From Amorphoplanes digitatis (GTDB lineage Bacteria; Actinomycetota; Actinomycetes; Mycobacteriales; Micromonosporaceae): DNA of 64,000 bases. This document shows positions 18,243 to 26,435 of the stretch, one piece after another. The position numbers were made by a program, and so were the translations under genes. Numbering within the stretch: position 1 is the stretch's first letter; the number at the start of each line of letters is the position of its first letter. Under the pieces are notes generated by a model, which saw only the letters and a list, made by a program, of their open reading frames with translations, made no database searches and had not been told where the DNA came from. The stretch is taken from the NCBI RefSeq assembly GCF_014205335.1, contig NZ_JACHNH010000001.1, positions 5,698,501 through 5,762,500 on the forward strand, written 5' to 3'.

Positions 18243-19387
18243 GGCAGCGGAATCCTCGCCGTCGCGACGAACACCTCACCGTGCACCCCGGCGGACAGGC
18301 TGCCGCCGACGCCGGCGAGCCGCTGCCGCATGCCGTCCAGCCCCGATCCCGCGGGTCCCGGCCGGTCGTTCGCGGCGGGTTCGACCGCGTTGCGGACCTC
18401 GATCTCCAGCGCACCGGGCGACCAGGTTCGCCGTACGGTCAGGGCCCCGCCCCGGAGACCGTGGTGGATCGCGTTGGTCAGCATCTCCTGGAGCACCCGG
18501 TACGCGGTGATCCGCTGCTCCTCGTCGAGGGTCCGGGGCGTACCCGCCTGGCCGGACATCACCTCGTGGCCGCCGTCGCGCAGATTGTCGATCAGCCGGT
18601 CCAGGTCGTCGGCGGAGTCGCGGGTCGCGGTCAGCACCTGCCGCACATCACCGAGCGACGTACGGGCCGAGGCGGCGATCGTCGCCAGGGCCGACTTGAG
18701 GGCGGCCGGATCCTCGTCCGGCAGGTACTGCCCGGACTCGGCCTGCGCCAGGATCACCGCGAGGGAGTGGCCGACGACGTCGTGCACGTCGCGGGCCAGC
18801 CGGGTCTGCGCGTCCCGTATCCGGGCGGTCTCCTCGGCCCGGGCGCGTTCCCGGGCGGCCCGGTCCAGGTCGGTCCGGGCCCGGTCGGAGATCCGCAGGG
18901 CGAGCCCGGCCAGCCACGGCGTGCCGAGCAGCGCCACGAACACCACCACGGTGCCGACCTGCCAGCCGAATCCGAGCTGGTCGATGGTCCTGCCGATCAG
19001 GCGCCAGGGCGAGTACGGGAGGTAGACGTTCAGGGCCTGCGCACCGATCAGCACCACCGCGACCACCGATCCGGCCGCGATCGACAGCGCGCTCGCCCAG
19101 AGCACGGCCCGCCCGCCCCAGCGGGCCAGCCCGAACGCGATCACCGCGACGGCCGCCTGGGTGACCACCAGCGGCGTACCGGTGACCGTCTGGCAGATCG
19201 GGATCAGCCAGGCCAGCACCAGCGAGACCCAGGGCGCGTGGCGGACCAGCCCGACGGCCAGCGCGGTGCCGAGGACGACAAGCACGGACAGGGGTCCCTG
19301 CCCGTCGTACTCGATAGCGCCGGAGAAGAGCACGGCGACCGCGGCCGTCGCGCAGAACAGCGTCCCCCGATCGCTCACCTCATCCAC
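18239..19387 (-). CDS. DesK-type sensor histidine kinase in the alr-ddl operon
   Basis: 382 residues. Four to five membrane helices fill residues ~10-165, without a large extracellular domain, so the signal is probably sensed in or near the membrane. HisKA_3 dimerisation region with phosphoacceptor His in RLARDVHDVVGHS (near 205); HATPase with N-box EMLTNAIHH and G-box GSGLDGMRQRL. GTG 19387 is the start and lies one base from the stop of ddl, so kinase and regulator are co-transcribed with alr and ddl. That context suggests sensing of cell-wall precursor or antibiotic stress; this is inference. Confidence 0.9.
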   Translation of the reverse strand: MDEVSDRGTLFCATAAVAVLFSGAIEYDGQGPLSVLVVLGTALAVGLVRHAPWVSLVLAWLIPICQTVTGTPLVVTQAAVAVIAFGLARWGGRAVLWASALSIAAGSVVAVVLIGAQALNVYLPYSPWRLIGRTIDQLGFGWQVGTVVVFVALLGTPWLAGLALRISDRARTDLDRAARERARAEETARIRDAQTRLARDVHDVVGHSLAVILAQAESGQYLPDEDPAALKSALATIAASARTSLGDVRQVLTATRDSADDLDRLIDNLRDGGHEVMSGQAGTPRTLDEEQRITAYRVLQEMLTNAIHHGLRGGALTVRRTWSPGALEIEVRNAVEPAANDRPGPAGSGLDGMRQRLAGVGGSLSAGVHGEVFVATARIPLP

Positions 19388-19388
19388 G

Positions 19389-20309
19389 TTAGGCCAGCGT
19401 GTCGCTGATCAACCGGTCAAGCAGGTCCGGATAGCTCATCCCGGTGGCCGCGAACATCCGCGGTACCTGGGAATGCTCGGTGAAGCCGGGCATCGTGTTC
19501 ACCTCGTTGAGCACCGGGCCGTCCGCGGTCAGGAAGAAGTCGACGCGGGCGACGCCACGGCAGCCGAGCGCGTCGAACATCGCGCCGGCGGCGGCCTCGA
19601 GGGCCTTGCCGGCGGCCGGGTCGAGCCGCGCGGGCACCAGGAAGGTCGTGCCGCCGCCGTACTTGGCCGCATAGTCGAAGAACCCGTCGGCGACGATCTC
19701 CAGGGCCGGCGAGACGATCCGGCCGCCGGGACCGTCCAGGACGGCGACGTCCACCTCCCGGCCCTCGACGACGCGCTCGACGAGGACGCGGTCGTCGTGG
19801 CGCAGCGCCTCGGCCAGCGCGCCGGGCAGGTCGTCCGGCGCGCCGACCAGCGCGACGCCGAGGCTCGACCCGGCGGCGACCGGCTTGACCACGACCGGGC
19901 CGCTCCAGGCGTACCCGCCGGCGGTCCGCGCGGTCAGCAGCCGTCCCGGCGCGGTGCGGACGCCGACCTCCTCGGCGATCAGCTTGGTCACCCACTTGTC
20001 CATCGCGAGGGCGCCGGCGCGCAGCCCCGAGCCGACGTACGGGACGCCGGCCAGGTCGAGGAGCGCGGCGAGCGTGCCGTCCTCGCCGCGCGGCCCGTGG
20101 ACGATCGGCAGTGCCACGTCGCACCCCTGTAGGAGCGTGACCGCACCGGCCAGGCCGCCGGGCCAGGAACCGTCGCGCCCGATGGTGAGCCGGACGACCT
20201 CGTACCTGGACGGGTCCAGCGCGTCGGCGACGGCCGCGGCCGAGGCCAGCGACACGTCGTGCTCGCCGTTGCCGCCGCCGCCGATGACGGCGGCCCGGAT
20301 GCGGGGCAT
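19389..20309 (-). CDS. ddl: D-alanine--D-alanine ligase
   Basis: 306 residues, the size of DdlB. ATP-grasp enzyme that joins two D-Ala for peptidoglycan. Visible motifs: GEHDVSLAS (substrate Glu), GPRGEDGTLAALLD, PVVVKPVAAGSSLGV (ATP and Ser), the omega loop FDYAAKY, and NEVNTMPGFT (metal-binding). The AKY in the omega loop is the D-Ala-D-Ala type; D-Ala-D-Lac ligases have His there. ATG 20309 lies one base from the stop of alr. The DFFLTADG part is slightly unusual but catalytic residues look intact. Probably a secondary ligase set linked to a two-component system. Confidence 0.92.
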   Translation of the reverse strand: MPRIRAAVIGGGGNGEHDVSLASAAAVADALDPSRYEVVRLTIGRDGSWPGGLAGAVTLLQGCDVALPIVHGPRGEDGTLAALLDLAGVPYVGSGLRAGALAMDKWVTKLIAEEVGVRTAPGRLLTARTAGGYAWSGPVVVKPVAAGSSLGVALVGAPDDLPGALAEALRHDDRVLVERVVEGREVDVAVLDGPGGRIVSPALEIVADGFFDYAAKYGGGTTFLVPARLDPAAGKALEAAAGAMFDALGCRGVARVDFFLTADGPVLNEVNTMPGFTEHSQVPRMFAATGMSYPDLLDRLISDTLA

Positions 20310-20310
20310 G

Positions 20311-21414
20311 TCAGTTCCCTCCGATGACGTGGCGGTGCGGGCGGGCGCCGAGCCCGGTGACGATCTCGTGCGGCAGCGTGCCGGCCCAGCCCGCCCAGTC
20401 GGCGACGGTGGGCTCCCCGTGCCGCCCGGGCCCGAAGACGACGGCGATGTCACCCGGCCGGCAGCCGGCGCCCGCCTCGACGACGATCTGGTCCATGGAG
20501 ATCCGTCCGGCGACGCGGCACCGGCGACCACCGAGCAGCACCTCGGCGTGCGGCCCGGCCGGGCGCGGCAGCCCGTCCGCGTAGCCGACCGGCAGCAGCG
20601 CGAGGGTGGTGTCGCGGGTAGCCCGCCACGCGTGGTCGTACCCGACCGGTGTCCCGGCCGCGACCCGGCGCACCTCGACGACCGGCGCGGTGAGCGTCAT
20701 CGCCCCGCGCAGGACGTTCCCGCCGGTCGGGTCGATACCGACCAGCCCGGCTCCGGCGCGTACCAGATCGAAGTGGGCCTCCGGAGCGGTCAGGGTGGCG
20801 GCCGTCGCGGCCAGATGACACACCGCCGGGCGCAGCCCGGCTCCGCGCGCGACGTCGGCACACTCCCGGAAGCGCCGCAGCGCACCCGCGGTGTCCGGTC
20901 CGGCCAGGTGACTCATCACCCCGGCCACGACGATCCGCCCGGCCGCCTCCGCCTCGCGCGCCGCCCGGCACAACCCCGCCCACTCCTGCGGCGCCGCACC
21001 GTCACGAGCCATCCCCGTATCCACCTGGAGATGCACCCGCGCACCCGCCGGCATCACGGCCAGATGCGAAAGACCCGGAACCGCAAGATCAATATCTTCC
21101 CGTACGGCGGAAGCGAAGTCAGCCGCCAACGGGTTGAGCCAGCTCACCACCGGCGCGCCCAGCCCCGCCGCCCGCAGCTCCAGCGCCTCGCCGATCCCGG
21201 TGACGCCCAGCCAACTCGCGCCGGCACCGATCGCGGCACGGGCCACACCGACGGCCCCGTGCCCGAAGCCGTCCGCCTTGACCACGGCCATCAGCTCGCC
21301 ACGCGCCCGCGCCACGAGCACACGGGTGTTGTGCGCGACAGCATCCAGATCGACGACGATCCGGGCGGCGGCGCTTCTCCTCGCCGCCACGCGAGGGTCA
21401 TTGAGAAGGATCAT
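20311..21414 (-). CDS. alr: alanine racemase
   Basis: 367 residues. PLP-dependent L-/D-alanine interconversion. The PLP Lys is in VVKADGFGHG (near residue 40), the second catalytic Tyr in LLPVGYADGLP, and GRISMDQIVV is also conserved. Located immediately before ddl (1-nt gap), forming alr-ddl-kinase-regulator. ATG 21414 is chosen because MILLNDPRVAARR gives a normal lead into the barrel; the frame continues to 21453 with other Met codons and no clear ribosome site for either, so the start is uncertain. Confidence 0.92.
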   Translation of the reverse strand: MILLNDPRVAARRSAAARIVVDLDAVAHNTRVLVARARGELMAVVKADGFGHGAVGVARAAIGAGASWLGVTGIGEALELRAAGLGAPVVSWLNPLAADFASAVREDIDLAVPGLSHLAVMPAGARVHLQVDTGMARDGAAPQEWAGLCRAAREAEAAGRIVVAGVMSHLAGPDTAGALRRFRECADVARGAGLRPAVCHLAATAATLTAPEAHFDLVRAGAGLVGIDPTGGNVLRGAMTLTAPVVEVRRVAAGTPVGYDHAWRATRDTTLALLPVGYADGLPRPAGPHAEVLLGGRRCRVAGRISMDQIVVEAGAGCRPGDIAVVFGPGRHGEPTVADWAGWAGTLPHEIVTGLGARPHRHVIGGN

Positions 21415-21523
21415 GGAATGAAGATCGCGGAATGCGACGCCCGCCCACATCATTCTCAGGTACCGCCCTGGTGTCCTCAGGTACCGGCCCTCGGGACCGG
21501 CGGAGACCGACTACGCTGCCGCG

Positions 21524-22210
21524 ATGCGATCCGAGCCCGGCCGATACCTCCGCGACGAGGTGCTGGCCCGCCTGGCCGAGGCGGTCGGGTCCGTCACCGT
21601 CGGGCACCCGACGCGGGTCGCCGTCGACGGGCCGCCCGCCGCCGGTAAGACCACGCTCGCCGACGAGCTGGCCGGCGTCCTGCGCGGACAGGGCCGCGAC
21701 GTCATCCGCGCGACGATCGACGATTTCCTCTTTCCGCGGGCGCGGCGCTATCGGCGCGGCGAGTACTCGGCCGAAGGCTGTTACTTCGACGCACACGACA
21801 ACGACGGGCTGAACCGGGTCCTGCTCGATCCGCTCGGCCCGGGCGGAGATCGGCGCTTCCGGCCCGCGCTCTACGACCACACCGCGGATGCCGTGCTGTC
21901 CCCGCCGGTCGCGACCGCCCCCGCCGGCGCCGTGCTGGTCTTCGACGGCGTCTTCCTCATGCGCCCGGAACTGATCGACCGGTGGGACCTGCGCGTCTTC
22001 GTGTCGACCACACTCGAGAAGACCGTGGAACGTGCCGTGATCCGGGAGAGCCGGATGTCATCCCGGGCCGACGTCGAACGGCGCTGGCGCGAGCGTTACC
22101 TACCCTCCCAACGGCTCTACCTCGCCACGGCCCGCCCGACCGACCACGTCGACATCGTCGTGCACAACGACGAGCCCGAGCGGCCGGTCTGGGCGCCCTC
22201 AGGCCGGTGA
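21524..22210 (+). CDS. uridine-kinase-like P-loop NTPase
   Basis: 228 residues. Walker A DGPPAAGKTT (near 36-45), DDFLF after strand 2 as in uridine/phosphoribulokinase-type kinases, VFDGVFLM (Walker B/lid region) and a C-terminal RERYLPSQRLYLA. These are features of the actinobacterial uridine kinase family acting on a nucleoside or small hydroxyl compound. It is divergent from alr (about 110 nt) and ends convergently with the HIT gene, overlapping it by 12 nt. Substrate is not determinable. Confidence 0.85.
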   Translation: MRSEPGRYLRDEVLARLAEAVGSVTVGHPTRVAVDGPPAAGKTTLADELAGVLRGQGRDVIRATIDDFLFPRARRYRRGEYSAEGCYFDAHDNDGLNRVLLDPLGPGGDRRFRPALYDHTADAVLSPPVATAPAGAVLVFDGVFLMRPELIDRWDLRVFVSTTLEKTVERAVIRESRMSSRADVERRWRERYLPSQRLYLATARPTDHVDIVVHNDEPERPVWAPSGR

Positions 22211-22672
22211 CGCCGACCCGAAGTATTCGCGGAGCTTCTCCGCGTACGGAAGTCGCTGCTCGGCCGCGCTGAAGTCCTGCTGCGGGTGGGTGAAGTAGAG
22301 GTCGTCGCCGGCGTACCGCGGGAAGACGTGCATGTGGTAGTGCCAGCGGTCCTGGTTTCCGGCGGGCTCGTTGTGCTGGCGCAAAGAGGTTCCGTCGCAG
22401 CCGTAGGTCCGCCGGATGGCGATCGCGACCTCGCGTGCCAGGTCGTGTATCGCGTGCCCGTAGCGGGACGGCAGGTCATACAGGTTCTCGTAGTGTGCGT
22501 TCGGCACGACCATCACGTGACCGTGATTCCTCGGCCACCATCGGGGCGAGACGAACGCGGTGGCCGATTCGTCGCGCCGCACGACATCGCGCTGCGTTCG
22601 CCATTCGTCCTCACCGCCCGCCACCAGCCGGCAGAAGGGGCACACATAGTCGGGCGGCGCGTGGTTGAACAT
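22199..22672 (-). CDS. HIT-family hydrolase
   Basis: 157 residues with CPFC near the N-terminus (part of a Cys-Cys/His zinc site often seen in HIT proteins), FVSPRWWPRNHGHVMVVPN, and the histidine triad HYHMHVFPR near residue 112. HIT enzymes hydrolyse or transfer nucleoside monophosphates, for example Ap4A or AMP-lysine adducts. Start ATG 22672 is directly before CPFC at the usual distance. It is transcribed away from the Y-RNA-like array that begins about 70 nt upstream. Confidence 0.9.
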   Translation of the reverse strand: MFNHAPPDYVCPFCRLVAGGEDEWRTQRDVVRRDESATAFVSPRWWPRNHGHVMVVPNAHYENLYDLPSRYGHAIHDLAREVAIAIRRTYGCDGTSLRQHNEPAGNQDRWHYHMHVFPRYAGDDLYFTHPQQDFSAAEQRLPYAEKLREYFGSASPA

Positions 22673-22740
22673 GGCAACCTCACCGTAGCTTCTGGACCGA
22701 AACTGCCTTGCCGATGTCTGTGCGGCAGCCTAACGTGCGT

Positions 22741-22824
22741 TGCGCACCTCCCGGTGCGCAGGCAACGGATACTTCCGCTCCTAACGGGGAGACGCGGGTT
22801 CGAATCCCGCCGCCGCTTCCGCGG
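22741..22824 (+). ncRNA. putative Y RNA / tRNA-mimic repeat 1
   Basis: First of three related elements between the HIT gene and the Ro60 gene. It opens with a perfect 8-bp hairpin (TGCGCACC, loop TCCC, GGTGCGCA, 22741-22760), which can alternatively extend using CGTTGC at 22738-22743 pairing with GCAACG at 22762-22767 and a bulge. GGATAC follows (22767-22772), then a hairpin CTCC/GGAG (22778-22791) and a perfect T-arm mimic: GCGGG, loop TTCGAAT, CCCGC (22794-22810), with the exact TTCRANY loop of tRNA. A CCGC-TTCC-GCGG hairpin (22813-22824) may end it. It lacks a 7-bp acceptor partner and a D-arm, so it is not a tRNA. Bacterial Y RNAs bound by Ro60 are known to mimic tRNA T-arms. Confidence 0.55.
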
Positions 22825-22903
22825 TGTCGACCAGCGGCCCAGGTCACCTATGGCCCACAAGGCCAGTGCCGTCGCCGCCGTGATCTCGGGAGTTGCGGTC
22901 ACG

Positions 22904-22990
22904 TCGCGTGCCCGGTGCGATGGATACGGCTACTTCTTTGGGTGAAGAGCCTGCAAAGGCTCCGGCGGGTTCGAAACCGCCGATGCCGTG
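22904..22990 (+). ncRNA. putative Y RNA / tRNA-mimic repeat 2
   Basis: Shares CCCGGTGCG (22911-22919) and GGATAC (22922-22927) with repeats 1 and 3. A hairpin TCGCGT/GTGCGA frames the CCCG. Two further perfect hairpins are adjacent with no linker: GAGCC, loop TGCAAA, GGCTC (22947-22962) and CGGCGG, loop GTTCGAAA, CCGCCG (22963-22982), the second resembling a T-arm with an 8-nt loop. GGTGAAGAGCC (22941-22951) recurs exactly in repeat 3. Boundaries are approximate. Confidence 0.5.
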
Positions 22991-23087
22991 TCCACTCCCG
23001 ATCTCGGGCGGGCGGCGTGATCGATTCCCGGGCGATTCCACCAAAACAATTCGGTTGATCGGCGGCGGGCGCCGTCGTTATTGTCTG

Positions 23088-23190
23088 GCCAGCACTTCCC
23101 GGTGCGAAGGCGACGGATACATCTTGGAGGGGCCGTAGAGCCTCGGTGAAGAGCCCTTCCGTCACCGGTTCCGAACTCGGGAGGCGCGAC
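23088..23190 (+). ncRNA. putative Y RNA / tRNA-mimic repeat 3 (more diverged)
   Basis: Shares TTCCCGGTGCGAAGG (23096-23110) and GGATAC (23115-23120) with the other elements, and GGTGAAGAGCC (23145-23155) with repeat 2. GCACT, loop TCCC, GGTGC forms the first hairpin; CGGTGA (23144-23149) pairs with TCACCG (23162-23167). The T-loop mimic is degenerate (GGTTCCGAAC, 23167-23176). CCGTCG at 23072-23077 can pair with CGACGG at 23111-23116. A short fourth trace (GGTGCG at 23211 and CGATGGATAC at 23227) lies just before the Ro60 start. Boundaries are approximate. Confidence 0.42.
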
Positions 23191-23248
23191 CATTCGGGGG
23201 CAATACCTTTGGTGCGTCTTCCTGTTCGATGGATACATGGGGGACGTC

Positions 23249-24859
23249 ATGACCAAGTTCAATTTCAAGCTGCGCGAGAACCGGCACGAGATCGACGAGC
23301 TCGTGACCGCCGAGGGCATCGCCACCGCCGAGCGCGTCGCGGCCACCCTGCGCGACGAGGCCGCCCGGCGCCTCGCGACCTTCGAGGGCGCGCCGGGATT
23401 CGACCGGGAGCCGCGCGCCGAGCTCTTCCTGCTCGGTGTGTCGAACATGGTCGGTGAGGACACGTTCTACGAGGGTGCCGCGGACCGGGACGACCGGTTC
23501 CGCGCCCTGGTGGCCGCCGTCGCCGTCGCCGACCCCGACTGGTTCGCCCGGTTCGTGCGCTGGCTGCGCACCGGTGCGATGCTGCGTTCGGCGTCGGTGG
23601 TGGCGGCCCTGGAGGGCGCCCGCGCGCAGGTCGCGGCGGGCATCCCGGGCTCGCGGGCGACCGTTGACGCGGCGTTGCAGCGCGCCGACGAGCCGGGCGA
23701 GGCGCTGGCGTACTGGCTGGGCCGTTACGGCCGGGCGCTGCCGAAGCCGGTCAAGCGAGGCGTCGCGGACGCCGCCGTGCGGCTGTACCACGAGCGCAGC
23801 CTGCTCAAGTACGACACCGACCGGAGCGCGGTGCGGTTCGGCGACGTCATCGAGCTGACCCACCCGACCGCGCGGGACGAGCGGCAGGGTGACCTGTTCC
23901 GGCACGCGCTGGACCGGCGCCACCACCGCGACAACCCGATTCCGGCGTCGCTGACGACGCTGGCGGCCCGGGCCGAGCTGATGGCGCTGCCGGTCGAGCG
24001 GCGCGGGGAGGTCGGCGACCCGGCTGTGCTGGGCGCGGCGGGCATGACGTGGGAGGCGCTGGCCGGCTGGCGGCAGACCGCGATGGACGCCGCCGCCTGG
24101 GAGGCGATCATCCCGGGCATGGGCTACCTGGCGCTGCTGCGCAACCTGCGGAACTTCGACCAGGCCGGCGTCGGCGACGCCGTCGCCGAGACCGTCGCGG
24201 CGCGGCTGGCCGACCCGGGCGAGGTCGCGAGGTCGCGTGTCCTGCCGATGCGGTTCCTGTCTGCGTTCAACGCGGCGCCGAGCCTGCGGTGGGCGTACCC
24301 GCTGGAGAGGGCGTTGCAGCATGCGCTCGCGGACGTGCCGGCCCTGGGCGCACGGACCCTGATCCTGATCGACACCTCGGGCTCGATGGACAGCGGGTTC
24401 AGCAAGGACGGCTCACTGCGCTGCTGGGACGCGGCGACGGTGTTCGGCCTGGCCCTGGCCGCACGCGCCCACGACGCGACGGTGGTGTCGTTCTCCGACG
24501 GCAGCCGGGTGTTCCCGGCGGTGGCCGGCGAGTCGGTGCTGGCGGCCGTGCGCCGGTTCAAGGACGGCGGCTACTTCTTCGGCTCGGGGACCCAGACCGA
24601 GCGGGCCGTGCGGACGCACTACGACGGTCACGACCGGGTCGTCATCCTCACCGACGAGCAGGCGCACTGGCACAGCGCGACGCACGTGGCGGCGGTGGTG
24701 CCCGCGGCGGTCCCGGTGTTCACCTGGAACCTGGCCGGCTATCGCGTCGCGCACACGCCGGCGTCCGGCAACCGGCACACCTTCGGCGGCCTGTCCGACG
24801 CCGCGTTCGCGATGATCCCGCTCGTCGAGGCCGGCTCCCGCGGGCAGTGGCCGTTCTAA
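23249..24859 (+). CDS. rsr: Ro60-type TROVE and vWA domain RNA-binding protein
   Basis: 536 residues. Residues ~1-340 form the HEAT-like TROVE ring (DTFYEGAADRDDRFRALVAAVA; WLRTGAMLRSASVVAALEG; YWLGRYGRALPKPVKRGVADA), which in Ro60 binds Y RNA on its outer face and RNA ends in its cavity. A vWA/MIDAS domain follows with DTSGSM near residue 375, a conserved Thr and YFFGSGTQTERAV. ATG 23249 (MTKFNFKLRENR) is preferred over 23237 because GGGGG at 23239-23243 is 5 nt upstream and the protein then starts like other TROVE proteins. Three tRNA-like repeats lie directly upstream. In bacteria such proteins act in stress RNA quality control with exonucleases or Y RNAs. Confidence 0.93.
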   Translation: MTKFNFKLRENRHEIDELVTAEGIATAERVAATLRDEAARRLATFEGAPGFDREPRAELFLLGVSNMVGEDTFYEGAADRDDRFRALVAAVAVADPDWFARFVRWLRTGAMLRSASVVAALEGARAQVAAGIPGSRATVDAALQRADEPGEALAYWLGRYGRALPKPVKRGVADAAVRLYHERSLLKYDTDRSAVRFGDVIELTHPTARDERQGDLFRHALDRRHHRDNPIPASLTTLAARAELMALPVERRGEVGDPAVLGAAGMTWEALAGWRQTAMDAAAWEAIIPGMGYLALLRNLRNFDQAGVGDAVAETVAARLADPGEVARSRVLPMRFLSAFNAAPSLRWAYPLERALQHALADVPALGARTLILIDTSGSMDSGFSKDGSLRCWDAATVFGLALAARAHDATVVSFSDGSRVFPAVAGESVLAAVRRFKDGGYFFGSGTQTERAVRTHYDGHDRVVILTDEQAHWHSATHVAAVVPAAVPVFTWNLAGYRVAHTPASGNRHTFGGLSDAAFAMIPLVEAGSRGQWPF

Positions 24860-24872
24860 GCGGGTGAGGCGC

Positions 24873-25499
24873 CTAGGCCTTGCGTGCCAGCAGTTGAATC
24901 TCCTGGAACTGCCGGCGGTCCGTGGGCTGCGGCTCACGGACCGTCCGGGCCACCTCGGCCAGTCCGGCCTCGCGCAGCAGCGCGGCGAGGTGATCGGGCC
25001 ACCACCGGTAGGCCGGCGCGACCGAGTGATCGTAGATCTGTGTCGGGTGTGACCGGTCCTCGCTCGCCGGGAAGGCGATCAGGAGGTGGCCGCCGGGCGC
25101 CAGCACGCGGTGGAACTCCGCCAGGATGACGGCGATCTCCGGCGGCGGGGTGTGTATGACCGACCAGCGGGACAGCACCCCGCCCAGCACGCCGTCGGCG
25201 ATGTCGAGCGCGGCCATCGTTCCCACGTCGAACCGCAGGTCCGGGTGGGCCTGCCGGGCCAACTCGATCATCACCGGCGAGACGTCGACGCCGAACGCGG
25301 ACAGCCCCAGCCCGTTCAGGTGGGCGGTGATGTGGCCGGGGCCGCAACCCAGGTCCGCGACCCGGTCGTTGCCGGTCGCGGTGACGAAATCGGCGAAGGC
25401 ACCCAGCATCGCGCGGTCCAGCGGACTGTCACGCAGGGAGTCGCGGAACAGCTCCGCATAGGTGTGGGCAACGGCGTCGTAGGGTTCGACTTCGACCAT
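24873..25499 (-). CDS. SAM-dependent methyltransferase (class I)
   Basis: 208 residues. Motif I ADLGCGPGH (near 48-56), motif II FGVDVSPVMIELAR, then a Trp-containing WSVIHTPPPE post-motif and GGHLLIAFPA before the last strand. The layout is that of small-molecule methyltransferases of the UbiE/COQ5-like type. It ends 13 nt from the convergent Ro60 gene and has a strong hairpin 33 nt upstream of its start, so it has its own promoter. Substrate unknown. Confidence 0.9.
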   Translation of the reverse strand: MVEVEPYDAVAHTYAELFRDSLRDSPLDRAMLGAFADFVTATGNDRVADLGCGPGHITAHLNGLGLSAFGVDVSPVMIELARQAHPDLRFDVGTMAALDIADGVLGGVLSRWSVIHTPPPEIAVILAEFHRVLAPGGHLLIAFPASEDRSHPTQIYDHSVAPAYRWWPDHLAALLREAGLAEVARTVREPQPTDRRQFQEIQLLARKA

Positions 25500-25531
25500 G
25501 CCGTGACGTTAGTTCCCCGCCTCGGCCGGCT

Positions 25532-25576
25532 CGGCCTCGGGCCCACCGCGCTGAGCGCGCTGGTGCCCCGAGGCCG
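25532..25576 (-). terminator. long hairpin downstream of the DUF1062 gene
   Basis: Outer stem CGGCCTCGGG (25532-25541) with CCCGAGGCCG (25567-25576), continuing inward through CACC/GGTG and GCGC/GCGC with small interruptions. It sits between the DUF1062 stop and the methyltransferase start, on the minus strand. Confidence 0.7.
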
Positions 25577-25609
25577 CTCCGGGCGTCATGCGACCGGGGA
25601 CTTCAAGAT

Positions 25610-26182
25610 CTATCCACGCGCCTCCCACCGGCGGAGGGTGAAGCTGAAGTCGCCGGACGAGTTACCGGTGAGGCGGTGTTTCGAGGTGAGGCTGCCGTCG
25701 GCGATGAGCCGTTGCACCTGCGACCGCGACACCTCCAACCCGGCCGACAGCAGCCTCGTCAGCCTGATCGGGATCGGCCGGAGGAAGCGGACCGAGGTGT
25801 CGATCACCTCGGCCGCCGGGTCGCGGACCGCCTCCCTCTCGAGAGCCCACGCGCCGTCCCAGTCGAGCGACACGCCGTTTCGGCGCAGCAGTACCGGGTC
25901 CGCCAGCAACGTCGCCGCGAGTGCGACGTCGTTGTCGTGGAACCGGGTCAGGGTCGACGCTTCGATGGCGCGGACGTTGGTCCGTTCCAGGACGGTCAGC
26001 TTGACGGTCTCCCCGCACCCGGCGCACAGCGCCAGGAGCCAGACGTCGAGGAGCTTGTGGTTCGCGTTGACCCGGAACTTCCCGTGCGCGCGGTACCGCG
26101 ACGACGCGCACCTCAGGCAGCGGCGACGGATGAGCGGAAGGCCCGTCGGGCGCACCAACCACTGTGTTTCTATGGAGTTCAT
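25610..26182 (-). CDS. DUF1062-family protein (zinc-ribbon plus S4-like)
   Basis: 190 residues. Two CxxC pairs (CLRC, CAGC) with KFRVNANHKLLDVWLLALC between them form a zinc ribbon typical of DUF1062; the C-terminal half (LTRLLSAGLEVSRSQVQRLIADG) resembles an S4-type RNA-binding unit. The start is placed at ATG 26182 (MNSIETQWLVRP) because the family begins this way; the frame is open to 26311 but the extra residues look non-coding and there is no ribosome site. Function unknown. Confidence 0.8.
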   Translation of the reverse strand: MNSIETQWLVRPTGLPLIRRRCLRCASSRYRAHGKFRVNANHKLLDVWLLALCAGCGETVKLTVLERTNVRAIEASTLTRFHDNDVALAATLLADPVLLRRNGVSLDWDGAWALEREAVRDPAAEVIDTSVRFLRPIPIRLTRLLSAGLEVSRSQVQRLIADGSLTSKHRLTGNSSGDFSFTLRRWEARG

Positions 26183-26297
26183 TGACAAGTGCCGATCTGC
26201 TGCGACATTTCCGTGCGGAGACCACGCTCCGCGGAGGAGTCCGCGCATGACGCAGGAGGTCATGCGGGATGCCCGTGCTCCCAGCGAGCAGGGCCCT

Positions 26298-26324
26298 GCA
26301 CCGAGCGGCATGCCGGCTCGGTGC
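26298..26324 (-). terminator. hairpin downstream of a micro-membrane protein gene
   Basis: GCACCGAGC (26298-26306) pairs with GCTCGGTGC (26316-26324), 9 bp, with a GGCATGCC-containing loop. It is about 112 nt past the stop of the gene at 26436-26576 and upstream of DUF1062. Could instead be a binding site. Confidence 0.4.
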
Positions 26325-26435
26325 GGTGGAATGTCTCAGCTGATGTACAACGGCCCGTCCTTGATCAGTGGCACGACCCGGCGACGCTAACAGCGCGACG
26401 CGGTACGGCTCCACCGGTTTTCGATGGGCGCTCGC

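Noticed and set aside
17589..21414. A vancomycin resistance (vanHAX-type) cluster
   Set aside because: No vanH or vanX is present and the ligase has the D-Ala-D-Ala AKY motif rather than the D-Lac His.
22790..22830. A tRNA gene, because of a perfect T-arm with TTCGAAT loop
   Set aside because: No matching acceptor strand, D-arm or anticodon arm exists at the required distances; the T-arm is repeated in related non-tRNA elements.
22741..23190. An attachment site or prophage remnant using tRNA-like sequence
   Set aside because: No integrase or phage genes nearby, and the repeats are diverged and next to a Ro60 gene.
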